DNA from: Polaromonas sp. JS666
GTDB lineage: Bacteria; Pseudomonadota; Gammaproteobacteria; Burkholderiales; Burkholderiaceae_C
Direction of reading: 5' to 3'
Assembly: GCF_900103405.1 (NCBI RefSeq)
Contig: NZ_FNHX01000004.1
Location: 124,001-188,000, forward strand
Length of the DNA stretch: 64,000 nucleotides
Part shown: positions 32,020 to 39,958 of the stretch, piece by piece
Position numbering within the stretch: position 1 is the stretch's first letter
Layout of the letters: the number at the start of each line of letters is the position of its first letter
Notes under the pieces: generated by a model
The model's database searches: none
What the model saw: only the letters and a program-made list of their open reading frames with translations
Told to the model about the DNA's origin: nothing
Translations under genes and position numbers: made by a program

Positions 32020-32111
32020 CACCCCCGTCCAGGCTCACTGCGTGTAGCCTGTTCCCCCCTTTCAGGGGGCGGCGCCTGCGGTCTGGCAGAGCCAGTCCCG
32101 CGGCCCCCGCT
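32020..32111 (-). repeat. Intergenic G+C-rich repeat, copy 3 (inverted)
   Basis: Read on the reverse strand it has CCGCGGGACTGGCTCTGCCA, the CCGCAGGCGCCGCCCCCTGA segment, CACGCAGTGAGCC and GGGGGTGGG, following copy 1 in order. It faces copy 4 head to head 40 bp away, so a large cruciform or RNA hairpin is possible. Confidence 0.65.
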
Positions 32112-32151
32112 GGTGAAAGACCCCTGGGCCGCGTCCAAAGAACTCTTAAGC

Positions 32152-32250
32152 CCAGCATGAGCCGTGGAACCGGCTTTGCCGGGCCGCAGGCGGGCGGCCC
32201 CCTCGGGGGGCAGGGAGCTACACGAAGTGAGCGACCGTGGGGGCCACGTC
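32152..32250 (+). repeat. Intergenic G+C-rich repeat, copy 4
   Basis: Nearly identical to copy 1: GTGGAACCGGCTTTGCCGGG, CCGCAGGCGGGCGGCCCCCT, CGGGGGGCAGGGAGCTACAC, GAAGTGAGCGACCGTGGGGG. It ends a few bases before the rpsU -10 element. Confidence 0.7.
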
Positions 32251-32253
32251 CAG

Positions 32254-32262
32254 TGCTATAAT
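32254..32262 (+). promoter_or_regulatory. Extended -10 promoter of rpsU
   Basis: TGCTATAAT is a consensus extended -10 (TGN-TATAAT). No good -35 is seen because the preceding bases belong to intergenic repeat copy 4. It lies about 80 bp before the rpsU ATG. Confidence 0.6.
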
Positions 32263-32342
32263 CTCAGGCTTTGCTAGCAAACCCGCGCCTGGCCTGATCC
32301 TGATCAGATCATTTAGGGCGCACCTTTTGGATCAATTGAACA

Positions 32343-32555
32343 ATGACCACCATCCGTGTAAAAGACAATGAGCCCTTCGACGTGGCTCTGCGCCGTTTCA
32401 AGCGCACCATTGAAAAACTCGGCCTGCTGACCGACCTGCGCGCCCGCGAGTTTTACGAAAAGCCAACGGCGGAGCGCAAGCGCAAGAAGGCAGCCGCCGT
32501 CAAACGCAACTACAAGCGCATCCGCTCGATGCAGTTGCCCAAGAAGCTGTACTAA
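32343..32555 (+). CDS. rpsU: 30S ribosomal protein S21
   Basis: The 70-residue S21 ([20 protein letters not shown]) is needed for mRNA pairing with the anti-Shine-Dalgarno region. The highly basic C-terminal half ([17 protein letters not shown]) is typical. It is followed by a clear terminator and then yqeY, a common order; dnaG and rpoD, often next, are not here. Confidence 0.97.
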   Translation: MTTIRVKDNEPFDVALRRFKRTIEKLGLLTDLRAREFYEKPTAERKRKKAAAVKRNYKRIRSMQLPKKLY

Positions 32556-32580
32556 TCCTTTAGTACCGCCTCACGGCAAC

Positions 32581-32616
32581 AAAAAGCCCGCACGAGGACG
32601 CTCTGCGGGCTTTTGT
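32581..32616 (+). terminator. Rho-independent terminator after rpsU
   Basis: AAAAGCCCGCA (32582-32592) pairs perfectly with TGCGGGCTTTT (32604-32614) across an 11-nt loop, ending in a T run. It is 26 nt past the rpsU stop. Confidence 0.85.
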
Positions 32617-32675
32617 GCTTTTTGGCACCCGCCGCGCCGTCCTCCCCCCCTATTCCCGCCCCTCAGGAGCCCCGA

Positions 32676-33125
32676 ATGTCAGCCCTCAAAGACAAAATCA
32701 CCGAAGACATGAAGACCGCCATGCGCGCCAAGGACAGCGAGCGCCTGGGCACCATACGCCTGCTGCTGGCGGCCCTCAAGCAAAAAGAGGTCGATGAGCG
32801 CGTGGTGCTCGACGACGCGGCCGTGATCGCCATCGTCGACAAGCTGATCAAGCAGCGCAAGGATTCGCTGGAAGCCTTCCAGAAGGCCGAACGCAAGGAC
32901 CTGGCCGACAAGGAAGCCGCCGAACTGACGGTGCTGCAGGCTTACCTGCCGGCGCGCCTGAGCGCCGACGAAGTGGCGGCCGCCGTCAAGGCCATCGTGG
33001 CCGAGCTGGGTGCCAGCGGCCCCGGCGACATGGGCAAGGTCATGGGCGCGGTGAAAACCAAACTGGCCGGCAAGGCCGACATGGGCCAGGTCTCGGCCGC
33101 CGTCAAGGCCGCGCTGGCCGGTTAA
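32676..33125 (+). CDS. yqeY: GatB/YqeY domain protein
   Basis: A 149-residue helical protein related to the C-terminal tRNA-interacting part of GatB and possibly a tRNA-binding or specificity factor. The sequence starts MSALKDKITEDMKTAMRAKD and has LGTIRLLLAALKQKEVDER and the C-terminal GDMGKVMGAVKTKLAGKADM, both typical. The ATG at 32676 has CAGGAG upstream; the longer frame overlaps the rpsU terminator. Confidence 0.93.
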   Translation: MSALKDKITEDMKTAMRAKDSERLGTIRLLLAALKQKEVDERVVLDDAAVIAIVDKLIKQRKDSLEAFQKAERKDLADKEAAELTVLQAYLPARLSADEVAAAVKAIVAELGASGPGDMGKVMGAVKTKLAGKADMGQVSAAVKAALAG

Positions 33126-33140
33126 GTCCTGTTTGCGCCT

Positions 33141-34040
33141 TCAGTGGCGCAGCAAAATCAGCGCGCAGCCCGCGGCCGTCAGCAAGGCGCCGCACCAGCC
33201 GCCCAGGGCGGGCCGGCGGCGGTACACCCACCACAGCAGCGGCAACAGCAGCACCGGCGTCACGGACGACAGCATGCCCACCATGCCGGCGCTGCCGTTT
33301 TGCAGGGCTTTCAGGATCAGCGTCATGCCCAGGGTCATGCCCAGCGCGGCACTGGCAAAGGTGTAGCCCAGGTCGACCCAGCGCGGCGATTGCGTGGCCT
33401 GCACCACGCGCCAGCCGCTGAACAGCAGCACGGCGTGCGCCGCCAGGCCGCTGCTCATGCGCACGGCCGAAGCCGCCACCGGGTCCATGCCGCTTTGCAT
33501 CAGCGGCTTGAGCATCAGCGTGGCCACCGACTGGCCCAATGCCGCCACCAGACCCAGGGCAATGCCCACGGCCAGCCGCCCTTTGGTGGACTCCCAGTGG
33601 TGCAGCTCAGTCTCGCGCCGGCCGAAGGCAATCGCCGTCATCACGCCGGCCACCAGCAAGGCGCTGCCCAGCAGGCCCCATCCCGACAAAGTCTCACCGA
33701 GGAAGAGCCAGGCCAGCACCGCGGAAAACAGCGCATGCGTGGCGAACAGGATGCCGGAGCGCCGCGGCCCCAGCCGGCCCATGCAGGCGAACAGCGCCGT
33801 GTCGCCGACAAAAATGCCGATTACACCCGAGAGAGCCAGCACGCCCGCGCCGTCCAGCTGAAGACCGCGCCAGCTGCCCGTGGCGAAGGCCAGGGCCCAG
33901 AGCATCGCGCAGGCAAAGGCCAGGCGCCAGCGGCTGAAGGCAAAAGCCCCCATGCGGGCGACGGCGGAGGCCGACAGCAGGCTGGAGCAGGCCCAGGTGG
34001 CCGCCGCGGCCAGCGCCAGGGTCTCGGCGGGCAGGATCAT
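33141..34040 (-). CDS. EamA/DMT-family membrane transporter
   Basis: A 299-residue protein with about ten hydrophobic segments arranged as two EamA repeats (first around LALSGVIGIFVGDTALFACM, second around AALGMTLGMTLILKALQNG), the layout of drug/metabolite exporters. The substrate is unknown. It begins 8 bp after pmbA ends and is probably co-transcribed with it. It converges on yqeY. Confidence 0.85.
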   Translation of the reverse strand: MILPAETLALAAAATWACSSLLSASAVARMGAFAFSRWRLAFACAMLWALAFATGSWRGLQLDGAGVLALSGVIGIFVGDTALFACMGRLGPRRSGILFATHALFSAVLAWLFLGETLSGWGLLGSALLVAGVMTAIAFGRRETELHHWESTKGRLAVGIALGLVAALGQSVATLMLKPLMQSGMDPVAASAVRMSSGLAAHAVLLFSGWRVVQATQSPRWVDLGYTFASAALGMTLGMTLILKALQNGSAGMVGMLSSVTPVLLLPLLWWVYRRRPALGGWCGALLTAAGCALILLRH

Positions 34041-34048
34041 CGGGAAGG

Positions 34049-35464
34049 CTAGCTGCCCGCCACCTTCATGCGATTGACCAGGATGGAGCCCACAGTTTTG
34101 GCGCCGTAGTTATAGGCGTCCGCACCCACGGCCTCAATGCCCATCAGCATGTCCTTGAGGTTGCCGGCGATGGTGATTTCCTCGACCGGAAAGGCGATGC
34201 GGCCGTTTTCGACCCAGAAGCCCGAGGCGCCGCGCGAGTAGTCGCCGGTCACATAGTTCACGCCCTGGCCCATCAGCTCGGTCACAAAAAGGCCGCGGCC
34301 CAGTTTGCGCAGCATGGCGTCCAGGTCGTCGCCCGGGCGCGTGTGCCGGCTGGTCAATATGAGGTTGTGCGAGCCGCCGGCATTGCCGGTGGTGCGCATG
34401 CCCAGCTTGCGGGCCGAATAGGTGCTCAAAAAATAACCCTCGACACGGCCGCCGGCCACCACCTTGCGTGCCTGGGTTTTCACGCCCTCTTCGTCAAAAG
34501 GCGCGCTGCCCTTGCCTTTGCGCAGGTGCGGGTCTTCGGCGACGTCGATGTGTTTGGGGAAAGCCGACTTGCCGAGGCTGTCGGCCAGGAAGGTGCTTTT
34601 GCGGTACAGCGCGCCGCCGCTCACGGCCTGCACAAAGCCGCCCAAGAGGCCCGCGGCCAGCGGCGACTCGAACAGCACCGGGCACTGCGTGGTCGGGATC
34701 TTGCGGCTTTTCAGGCGCGCCAGCGCGCGCTCGGCGGCGTAGCGGCCCACGGCCTCGGGGCGCGCCAGCTCGCGCGCGTCGCGCATGGAGCTGTACCAGG
34801 CATCGCGCTGCATCTGGTCGCCCTTGCCGGCAATCGGCGCCACCGAGATGCTGTGGCGAGAACTGGCATAACCGCCGCGAAAGCCCTTGGTGTGGGCGCT
34901 GAAAAAATGGCTTTGCTGGGCCGACACGCCCGCGCCTTCGCTGTTGGTGATCAGGCGGCTGGTGCCCAGGGCCGCGGCCTCGCATTGCAGGGCCAGTTGC
35001 GCGGCCTGTTCGGAGTCTATGGCCCAGGGGTGGAACAAGTCGAGTTCGGGGTGCACGCGCGCGATGTCGCGCTCGTCGGGCAGGCCCGAGGTTTCGTCTT
35101 CGGCCGTGAAGCGCGCGATGTCGTAGGCCGCTTTCACGGTCTGCTCTATGGCCGCCTTGGAGAAATCGCTGGTCGCGGCATTGCCGCGTTTTTTGCCGAT
35201 ATAGACCGTGATGCCCAGGGACTTGTCGCGGTTGCGCTCGACGTTCTCCAGCTCGCCCTTGCGCACGCTGACCGACAGGCCGCAGCCTTCGGACGCCTCG
35301 GCGGCGGCATCCGTGGCGCCCAGTTTTTTGGCGTGCCCCAAGGCGGTGTCAACGAGGTCCTCGAAAAAATCGCGGTGGTAGCTGAAGCCGCTTTCAGGCG
35401 GGTGGGAGGGCCGGGATGCGCCGCGTTTGGCGCCGCTGGCGCGAGAGGAAGCTTTTTGGGTCAT
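34049..35464 (-). CDS. pmbA: PmbA/TldE-type protein, TldD partner
   Basis: A 471-residue member of the TldD/PmbA (TldE) family. With TldD it forms a heterodimeric zinc protease that processes peptides such as microcin B17 and CcdA; the HExxxH motif belongs to TldD, and none is seen here, as expected. Landmarks: RKGELENVERNRDKSLGITV, NSEGAGVSAQQSHFFSAH, GNAGGSHNLIL and GVNYVTGDYSRGASGFWVENG. tldD is not in the window. The ATG at 35462-35464 is used; it is only 25 bp from the divergent yjgA start. Confidence 0.93.
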   Translation of the reverse strand: MTQKASSRASGAKRGASRPSHPPESGFSYHRDFFEDLVDTALGHAKKLGATDAAAEASEGCGLSVSVRKGELENVERNRDKSLGITVYIGKKRGNAATSDFSKAAIEQTVKAAYDIARFTAEDETSGLPDERDIARVHPELDLFHPWAIDSEQAAQLALQCEAAALGTSRLITNSEGAGVSAQQSHFFSAHTKGFRGGYASSRHSISVAPIAGKGDQMQRDAWYSSMRDARELARPEAVGRYAAERALARLKSRKIPTTQCPVLFESPLAAGLLGGFVQAVSGGALYRKSTFLADSLGKSAFPKHIDVAEDPHLRKGKGSAPFDEEGVKTQARKVVAGGRVEGYFLSTYSARKLGMRTTGNAGGSHNLILTSRHTRPGDDLDAMLRKLGRGLFVTELMGQGVNYVTGDYSRGASGFWVENGRIAFPVEEITIAGNLKDMLMGIEAVGADAYNYGAKTVGSILVNRMKVAGS

Positions 35465-35489
35465 ATGGGTAGCTATGATACTGACTGCC

Positions 35490-36098
35490 ATGAACAACAA
35501 GACTCCCAAGGCCATCAAGGGCTACTGGTCCAACGGCCGCTTCGTCAAACCCGAGGAAATCGCACTCGAGGAAGCCGGCCCGCCCAGCAAAACCCAACTC
35601 AAGGCCGAGGCCGACGAAAAACAGGCGCTCGGTGAAGCGCTGCTGACCCTGCGCGCCGACCTGATGGCGCGTCTGGACCTGCCCGACAAACTGCGCGACG
35701 CGATCGCCGACGCCAAAAAGATCACCAATTTCGAGGGCAAGCGCCGCCAGATGCAGTTCATCGGCAAGCTGATGCGCCCGCTGGACCCTGAGCCCATTCG
35801 CGAGGCGATCAACGAACAGCTCAACGGCTCGGCCGACCTGACGCTGGCCCTGCACCTGGCCGAGCAGTGGCGCGACAAGCTGATCGCCGACGACACCGCG
35901 CTGGGCGACTGGCTGCGGGAATATCCCGGCACCGACTCCCAGCAGCTGCGCGCGCTGGTGCGCCAGGCCCGCAAGGACGCCAAGCCCGAAAAACCCGGCG
36001 AGGCGCCGCGCCACGGCAAGTCCTACCGTGAAATCTTCCAGCTGGTGCGCCAGGCCATGGCCCAGGGGCCGGGAGAGCCCGAGGAGCCCCAGGCATGA
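35490..36098 (+). CDS. yjgA: Ribosome-associated protein YjgA (DarP)
   Basis: A 202-residue dual-action assembly protein-like factor associated with the 50S subunit. Residues 45-125 contain the family core KITNFEGKRRQMQFIGKLMR and AEQWRDKLIADD; the C-terminus has KSYREIFQLVRQAM. The ATG at 35490 is preferred by comparison with the family. It is usually paired with pmbA in divergent orientation, as here. Its stop overlaps the mog start by 4 bp. Confidence 0.93.
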   Translation: MNNKTPKAIKGYWSNGRFVKPEEIALEEAGPPSKTQLKAEADEKQALGEALLTLRADLMARLDLPDKLRDAIADAKKITNFEGKRRQMQFIGKLMRPLDPEPIREAINEQLNGSADLTLALHLAEQWRDKLIADDTALGDWLREYPGTDSQQLRALVRQARKDAKPEKPGEAPRHGKSYREIFQLVRQAMAQGPGEPEEPQA

Positions 36099-36688
36099 GC
36101 CAGGCTTTTGACGCGGTCAGGATCGGCATCGTCTCGGTCAGCGACCGGGCCTCGGCCGGCGTCTACGTCGACAAAGGCCTGCCGGCGCTCAAAGAGTGGC
36201 TCACGCGCGCGCTGCGCAACCCCATCACCTTTGAAGAACGCCTGATTCCCGACGAGCAGGCCGGCATCAGCGCCGCGCTGATCGCGCTGGTCGACGCCGG
36301 CTGCTCGCTGGTGCTGACCACGGGCGGCACCGGTCCCGCGCCGCGCGACGTGACACCCGAGGCCACGCTGGCCGTGGCCCACAAGGAAATGCCCGGTTTC
36401 GGCGAACAGATGCGGCAGATCAGCCTGAAATTCGTCCCCACGGCCATCCTGTCGCGCCAGTGCGCGGTCATCCGCGATAAAAGCCTGATCCTGAACCTTC
36501 CCGGCCAGCCCAAGTCCATCGCCGAAACGCTGGAAGGGCTGAAAAACCCCGACGGTTCGCAGGCCGTGGCGGGCATTTTTGCCGCCGTGCCCTATTGCAT
36601 AGACCTGATAGGCGGCCCTTACCTGGAAACCGACGACACCGTGTGCCAGGCCTTCAGGCCCAAAAGCGCCCAGCGCCCGCCGCGCTGA
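36095..36688 (+). CDS. mog: Molybdopterin adenylyltransferase
   Basis: MogA activates molybdopterin by adenylylation before molybdate insertion. The 197-residue protein has RIGIVSVSDRASAGVY, the LVLTTGGTGPAPRDVTPEAT signature and LILNLPGQPKSIAETLEG, all diagnostic. It supplies cofactor needed, among others, by the nitrate reductase encoded 12 kb away. ATGA overlap with yjgA shows translational coupling. Confidence 0.95.
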   Translation: MSQAFDAVRIGIVSVSDRASAGVYVDKGLPALKEWLTRALRNPITFEERLIPDEQAGISAALIALVDAGCSLVLTTGGTGPAPRDVTPEATLAVAHKEMPGFGEQMRQISLKFVPTAILSRQCAVIRDKSLILNLPGQPKSIAETLEGLKNPDGSQAVAGIFAAVPYCIDLIGGPYLETDDTVCQAFRPKSAQRPPR

Positions 36689-36763
36689 GCCCTGCCGCCG
36701 CGGGTTTTCGGCCCGCCGGTTTTTCTCACGTAGTATTCGGGCTTTACAACTCGAGGAGCTGAG

Positions 36764-37102
36764 ATGGACGAGCTGATTGAAACGCCGGGCAAGGACTCGA
36801 AAAACACCGCCGTGCTGATCTGGATAGGAACCCTGTTCCTGGGCTTTATCCCCGGCCTGATCGTTTACCTGGTGAAAAAGGACGACGCCTATATCCTGGA
36901 CCAGGCCAAGGAAGCGCTGAACTGGTCCATCACGGCGGCCATAGGCTACGTGGCGGCGATGATCCTCACCTTTGTGCTGATCGGCTTCCTGGTGTTCGTC
37001 GCGCTGGGCATTTGCCACCTGGTGTTCTGCGTCATGGGCGCGATAGGCGCCTCCAACGGCAAAACCTTTCGTGTGCCCTTCGCGCTGCGCCTGATCAACT
37101 GA
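36764..37102 (+). CDS. DUF4870-type small membrane protein
   Basis: A 112-residue protein with three to four membrane segments (TAVLIWIGTLFLGFIPGLIVYLV starts the first, then WSITAAIGYVAAMILTFVLI and FVALGICHLVFCVMG). The KDDAYILDQAKEALNW motif after the first segment is typical of DUF4870/Tic20-like proteins of unknown role. GAGGAG ribosome site. Monocistronic, followed by a strong bidirectional terminator. Confidence 0.85.
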   Translation: MDELIETPGKDSKNTAVLIWIGTLFLGFIPGLIVYLVKKDDAYILDQAKEALNWSITAAIGYVAAMILTFVLIGFLVFVALGICHLVFCVMGAIGASNGKTFRVPFALRLIN

Positions 37103-37130
37103 TGCGCCGACCGCCCCGGGCGGAAAAGAA

Positions 37131-37161
37131 AAAAAAGGAAGGCTTGCCCTTCCTTTTTTTT
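37131..37161. terminator. Bidirectional terminator between DUF4870 gene and cysE
   Basis: AAAAAAGGAAGG (37131-37142) and CCTTCCTTTTTTT (37149-37161) form a stem with A/T runs at both ends, so it can end both convergent transcripts. Confidence 0.85.
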
Positions 37162-37179
37162 GGCCGCCCTGCTTCCTGT

Positions 37180-37953
37180 TTATTTGCCGACCAGCTGGTT
37201 GAGCTTGTCGGCCTCGAAGGTTTCGGTGAGCGCCGCGTCCTTGGGCACGCAGTCCTTGCTCATGGCGGTTTGCGGGCCGGAGAGCTTTTCAATCGCCTGC
37301 CACAGCAGGGCGATCTGGTGCTCCTGGCCGGCCGCGTTGTCGATCAGGCCGTGCATGGCCTGGGACAGCGGGTCGTCTTCCAGCGTGATGCCGTAGGCCG
37401 AAAACGGCGTGGGCGTGACGTCGGCGCTTTCGCCGGTCTTGGACGGAATGATGCGCGCCGGGATGCCCACGGCCGTGGCCCCGGCCGGCACGGGCTTGAT
37501 CACCACCGCGTTGCTGCCTATCTTGGCGCCGTCGCCGACCACAAAGCCGCCCAGCACCTTGGCGCCGGCGCTGACCACCACGTCCTTGCCCAGGGTCGGG
37601 TGCCGCTTGGTGCCCTTGTAAAGCGAGGTGCCGCCCAGCGTGACGCCCTGGTAAATCGTGCAGCCGTCGCCGATCTCGGCGGTTTCGCCGACGACAACGC
37701 CCATGGCGTGGTCAAAAAACACCCGCTCGCCGATTTTGGCGCCGGGGTGGATTTCAATGCCCGTCATCCAGCGCGACACATGCGAGATAAAGCGGCCCAG
37801 CCACTTGAAGCCGTGGTTCCAGCACCAGTGCGCGCGGCGATGCAGCACCAGGGCATGCAGCCCCGGGTAGCAGGTCAGCGCTTCCCAGGCCGTGCGGGCG
37901 GCGGGGTCGCGGGCTAGGATGCACTGGATGTCGGAGCGAAGTCGGGAAAACAT
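37180..37953 (-). CDS. cysE: Serine O-acetyltransferase
   Basis: Makes O-acetylserine for cysteine synthesis. The 257-residue protein has the hexapeptide-repeat core from about residue 65 ([20 protein letters not shown], then [19 protein letters not shown], then [20 protein letters not shown]) and the catalytic His in FFDHAMG. The short N-terminal region resembles the NifP/epsilonproteobacterial short type rather than E. coli CysE. A C-terminal extension of about 70 residues is unusual in length. It starts 9 bp after trmJ. Confidence 0.93.
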   Translation of the reverse strand: MFSRLRSDIQCILARDPAARTAWEALTCYPGLHALVLHRRAHWCWNHGFKWLGRFISHVSRWMTGIEIHPGAKIGERVFFDHAMGVVVGETAEIGDGCTIYQGVTLGGTSLYKGTKRHPTLGKDVVVSAGAKVLGGFVVGDGAKIGSNAVVIKPVPAGATAVGIPARIIPSKTGESADVTPTPFSAYGITLEDDPLSQAMHGLIDNAAGQEHQIALLWQAIEKLSGPQTAMSKDCVPKDAALTETFEADKLNQLVGK

Positions 37954-37962
37954 GGTGGGAGT

Positions 37963-38754
37963 TTAGTGGCCGTCCGCAGACCGTGCTGGCGTGCTGTCTT
38001 TAGGCGGTATTTGGGCGGCTGTGTGCAGCATGGCCTTGGCCACGCCGCGCAGGATGTGGATTTCCTCGGGGCTCAGCTGGGCGCGGTTGAACAGCTGGTT
38101 GAGCCGCGGCATCAGTTTTTTGGGCGAGGCCGGGTCCAGAAAGCCTATGCCGGCCAGCGCCTCTTCCCAGTGTTTGAGCATGCCGGCCACCGCCGCCGCG
38201 TCGGCCTGCGCCGGCTCGGCCGTCGCCGGCTGCACGCTGAAGCCGCCCAGCGCCTGGCGCCAGTCATAGGCAATCAGCTGCACGGCCGCGCCCAGGTTCA
38301 GCGAGCCGAATTTCGGGTCGGTCGGGATGCTCAGCGCCACATGGCAGCGGTAGACATCCTCGTTCTGCATGCCAAAGCGCTCGGAGCCGAACAAAAAGGC
38401 CACCGATTCAGGCCTCGCGGGGGCTGTACCTTGGGGCGGGCTGCCGCCCAGCAGGGCTGCGAAATGCTCGCGCGGCGCACGCGTGGGCGGGCCGAAGTCG
38501 CGCGGCGTCATGGCGGTGGCGCACAGGTGGGCCATGCCGTCCAGCGCCTCGTCCAGCGTGGCGACGATGCGGGCGTTTTTGAGCACGTCGAGCGCGCCGC
38601 TGGCCCGCTGTATGGTTTCCTCGCGGTTCAGCACATTGGCCCAGCGCGGCGCGACCAGCACCAGGTCGTCAAAACCCATGGTTTTCATGGCGCGGGCGGT
38701 GGCGCCGACATTGCCGGCATGGCTGGTGTTGATCAGGACAAATCGGGTACGCAT
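37963..38754 (-). CDS. trmJ: tRNA (cytidine/uridine-2'-O-)-methyltransferase TrmJ
   Basis: A 263-residue SPOUT methyltransferase that 2'-O-methylates position 32 of tRNA. It starts [20 protein letters not shown] and has [11 protein letters not shown] and the knot motifs [18 protein letters not shown] and [16 protein letters not shown] 48-nt longer frame is rejected because the family begins at this Met. It is divergent from suhB, the usual neighbour arrangement in this group. Confidence 0.93.
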   Translation of the reverse strand: MRTRFVLINTSHAGNVGATARAMKTMGFDDLVLVAPRWANVLNREETIQRASGALDVLKNARIVATLDEALDGMAHLCATAMTPRDFGPPTRAPREHFAALLGGSPPQGTAPARPESVAFLFGSERFGMQNEDVYRCHVALSIPTDPKFGSLNLGAAVQLIAYDWRQALGGFSVQPATAEPAQADAAAVAGMLKHWEEALAGIGFLDPASPKKLMPRLNQLFNRAQLSPEEIHILRGVAKAMLHTAAQIPPKDSTPARSADGH

Positions 38755-38895
38755 GGGCTGGATTGTCCTAGAAGCGCCTGCCGGGCCGCTCCGGCGGGGC
38801 AAAAACCGGGGGAAATCCCATTTATGGGAAAATACGCCCCATTGCCCGCCGCCCGCATCGCCGGCGCCGGTTTATCCCGTTCTTCCCTACAAGTT

Positions 38896-39885
38896 ATGTC
38901 CAGCAATCTCCATCCCATGCTCAACGTGGCCATCAAGGCTGCGCGCGCTGCCGGCGCCATCATCAACCGCGCGGCGCTTGACGTCGAGGCGGTCCGCGTC
39001 TCGGTCAAGCAGACCAACGACTTCGTCACCGAGGTCGACCAGGCCGCCGAGGCCGCCATCATCGAAACCCTGCTGAGCGCCTACCCCGGCCACGGCATCC
39101 TGGCCGAGGAATCGGGCAGCGAGCATGGCGCCAAGGACTCCGACTACGTCTGGATCATCGATCCGCTGGACGGCACCACCAACTTCATCCACGGCTTCCC
39201 GGTCTATTGCGTCAGCATCGCGCTGGCCGTCAAGGGCAAGGTCGAGCAGGCCGTGGTCTACGACCCCACCCGCAACGACATCTTCTGCGCCACCAAGGGC
39301 CGCGGCGCCTACATGAACGACCGCCGCATCCGCGTGGCCAAGCGCACCCGGCTGCAGGAATGCCTGATCTCCACCGGTTTTCCCTACCGCCCCGGCGACA
39401 AGCTCAAGGCCTACCTCAACATGCTGGGCGAAGTCATGAGCCAGAGCGCCGGCGTGCGCCGCCCCGGCGCCGCAGCGCTGGACCTGGCCTATGTGGCCGC
39501 CGGCTTCAGCGACGGCTTTTTTGAAGCCAACCTCAAGCCCTGGGACGTGGCGGCCGGCTCGCTGCTGGTGACCGAGGCCGGCGGCCTGATCGGCAACTTC
39601 ACCGGCGAAGCCGACTTCATGGACCACGGCGAATGTGTGGCCGGCAACCCGCGCGTCTACGGCCAGCTGGTGGCCACCTTGGGCAAATACAGCAAATTCG
39701 CCGGTGCCGGCGACAAGGCCGTGGTGCGCCAGGCCCTGCAGGACACGCCCGCGGCGCAGGAAGCGGAAGAAGGCGCCGAAGAAAACGCGGCGCCCGCCGC
39801 CCCAGCCGAAAAGCCCACGCTCAAAGCCAAGCGCATCAAGGCCGGCGAAAGCCCAGCCCCCAAGGCGCCTGACGCCCCTTTCTAA
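38896..39885 (+). CDS. suhB: Inositol-1-monophosphatase family protein SuhB
   Basis: A 329-residue Mg-dependent phosphatase; SuhB also joins the NusA/NusB rRNA antitermination complex. Metal sites are visible in [33 protein letters not shown] and the late [17 protein letters not shown]. The start [20 protein letters not shown] aligns with E. coli SuhB. A C-terminal tail of about 60 residues rich in Ala, Glu, Pro and Lys exceeds the usual 265-270 residues and appears disordered. Terminator directly follows. Confidence 0.94.
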   Translation: MSSNLHPMLNVAIKAARAAGAIINRAALDVEAVRVSVKQTNDFVTEVDQAAEAAIIETLLSAYPGHGILAEESGSEHGAKDSDYVWIIDPLDGTTNFIHGFPVYCVSIALAVKGKVEQAVVYDPTRNDIFCATKGRGAYMNDRRIRVAKRTRLQECLISTGFPYRPGDKLKAYLNMLGEVMSQSAGVRRPGAAALDLAYVAAGFSDGFFEANLKPWDVAAGSLLVTEAGGLIGNFTGEADFMDHGECVAGNPRVYGQLVATLGKYSKFAGAGDKAVVRQALQDTPAAQEAEEGAEENAAPAAPAEKPTLKAKRIKAGESPAPKAPDAPF

Positions 39886-39887
39886 GC

Positions 39888-39915
39888 AAAGCCCGCCTCG
39901 CGGGCTTTTTCTTTT
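39888..39915 (+). terminator. Rho-independent terminator after suhB
   Basis: AAAGCCCGC (39888-39896), loop CTC, GCGGGCTTT (39900-39908), then TTCTTTT. A perfect 9-bp stem 3 nt after the stop. Confidence 0.88.
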
Positions 39916-39958
39916 GGGAAAGGTTCATGCGTTTCGTTAAAGTGTGCTCTGGTACACC

